A stretch of 64,000 bases of DNA from Symbiodinium sp. CCMP2592 (lineage: Eukaryota > Sar > Dinophyceae > Suessiales > Symbiodiniaceae). Location of the stretch: NCBI GenBank assembly GCA_905221615.1, contig CAJNDT010004546.1:241501-305500 (forward strand), read 5' to 3'. The notes under the pieces were generated by a model, which was not told the origin of the DNA, made no database searches, and saw nothing but the letters and a program-made list of their open reading frames with translations. Both the position numbers and the translations under genes were made by a program. Position 1 is the stretch's first letter. Every line of letters begins with the position of its first letter. Positions 63,390 through 64,000 of the stretch are shown here, one piece after another.

Positions 63390-64000
63390 TCACCCCTCAA
63401 CGCTGCTCGAGTCACTTGTGGACCCACTCTCGCTACTTGTGTCCTGATCGTCTTCGGCACCTTGATCTTCCTTCATGCGATGCTTGCAATCACGACAAAT
63501 ACGGTCAATCTGCTCCAATGCGACGCGCTCGACAAACTCGACCCTATTGCAATGATGTGGCTTAACATGGCACGGTCCATTCAAGTGTAGCCTGCGATGG
63601 CCCGTCTTACGACTGATGCTAATAAAGTATTTCGTGGCACTGCCGTCAACGGTCATTGCTTCGGCAGCCTCCTCCTCTTCACTGGCATCTGCATCATCCT
63701 GTTCAATGGCAGGCCACTTGTTGCCCAAGCAGCGTACACCTTCCACAGTCCTAAGAATGTCATGCCGCCGCCTTGCCAATGCACCTGAACCTCCACGCTC
63801 GTCTACAAATGCCTTTAGCTCTTCGAGGGCCTCACTCTCTTGATACTCGCCACCCTGGCCGGTGACAATTGCTTTGCAGACTCCGATCTGTATGCGATGA
63901 ACGACTTCCCGGGCAGTGCGCGTGTAGTCGGCTGAACCCGAACCACCGATCATCCAACGACCCAAGAAATCCCTCTGATCTTTAGACCAACCCAACACTG
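63390..64000 (-). CDS. tyrosine-recombinase-like C-terminus, partial
   Basis: The frame runs off the window edge. LGWSKDQRDFLGRWMIGGSG followed by SADYTRTAREVVHRIQ resembles the end of tyrosine recombinases (LGHW...Y-x-R), with the Tyr in ADYTRT as candidate nucleophile. It continues into an acidic linker and a Cys/His segment (HRRLHLNGPCHVKPHHC...ICRDCKHRMK) that I have seen in dinoflagellate elements, then an acidic Ser tail. The Arg and His catalytic residues would lie outside the window. Confidence 0.55.
   Translation of the reverse strand, partial: VLGWSKDQRDFLGRWMIGGSGSADYTRTAREVVHRIQIGVCKAIVTGQGGEYQESEALEELKAFVDERGGSGALARRRHDILRTVEGVRCLGNKWPAIEQDDADASEEEEAAEAMTVDGSATKYFISISRKTGHRRLHLNGPCHVKPHHCNRVEFVERVALEQIDRICRDCKHRMKEDQGAEDDQDTSSESGSTSDSSSVEG

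Larger units (their letters stand above)
57869..64000 (-). mobile_element. DIRS-like or related retroelement (runs off window)
   Basis: In minus order: tyrosine-recombinase-like tail (64000-63390), gag (63138-62206), zinc-knuckle frame (to 61824), MTase-like ORF (to 60942) and dioxygenase-RT-RNase H ORF (61153-57869). No terminal repeats were seen inside the window. If the recombinase belongs to the same unit, the order differs from classical DIRS, where it is last. It could instead end an upstream neighbour copy. Confidence 0.55.

Overview
The window looks like nuclear DNA of a dinoflagellate, probably of the Symbiodiniaceae/Polarella kind. Four things point that way: TTTAGGG heptamers are scattered inside the sequence; almost every credible coding segment lies on the minus strand (a unidirectional array); several exon sets belong to high-copy protein families that I recognise from dinoflagellate genomes; and exon ends fit GT or GC donors. 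No bacterial operon, tRNA, rRNA, CRISPR array or chromosome end was recognised. All calls are by eye. Single-base frame breaks may be genuine decay or assembly indels.

Layout. 1-7.5 kb is non-coding: heptamer runs, a small MITE-like element and an AT-rich satellite. A coiled-coil gene follows at 7.6-8.8 kb. 9-17.5 kb is mostly non-coding, with a large inverted repeat, two tandem repeats and two oligo(A)-ended retroposon fragments. 17.5-22.1 kb is a frame-broken element encoding an SF1 (UPF1/DNA2-like) helicase with an oligo(A) end, abutting a CGCGCTTCG satellite. 23.9-36.4 kb holds intron-containing genes of dinoflagellate multicopy families, including a CGCRGWC-motif gene and a GIY-YIG-like protein, among repeat-rich introns. 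38.0-53.2 kb is a 15 kb minus-strand array headed by a LINE polyprotein (endonuclease, reverse transcriptase, zinc fingers, ubiquitin-specific-protease-like domain). It is followed by a string of small ORFs: protein-kinase-like, 2OG-dioxygenase-like, three related F-box-like ORFs, and a glycosyltransferase joined to a zinc-finger protein. 54.1-57.7 kb holds a satellite, a broken alpha/beta-hydrolase ORF and a 5'-truncated LINE. 57.9-64.0 kb is a DIRS-like or related retroelement with a tyrosine-recombinase-like tail, gag/zinc knuckle, a cytosine-methyltransferase-like domain, a 2OG-dioxygenase-like domain and RT-RNase H.

The most striking signal is in the 15 kb array. Its ORFs and protein domains are separated by pairs of tiny perfect hairpins with a constant TGT loop (ACA on the coding strand) and stems that differ in sequence but stay complementary. 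I count 15 pairs plus two single hairpins, 32 in all. They lie in intergenic gaps and in inter-domain linkers, in different reading frames, so the conservation is of nucleotide structure rather than protein. Together with the deubiquitinase-like domain on a LINE and the DNA-modification-type domains shared by two unrelated retroelements, this suggests a modular, cargo-carrying retroelement system.
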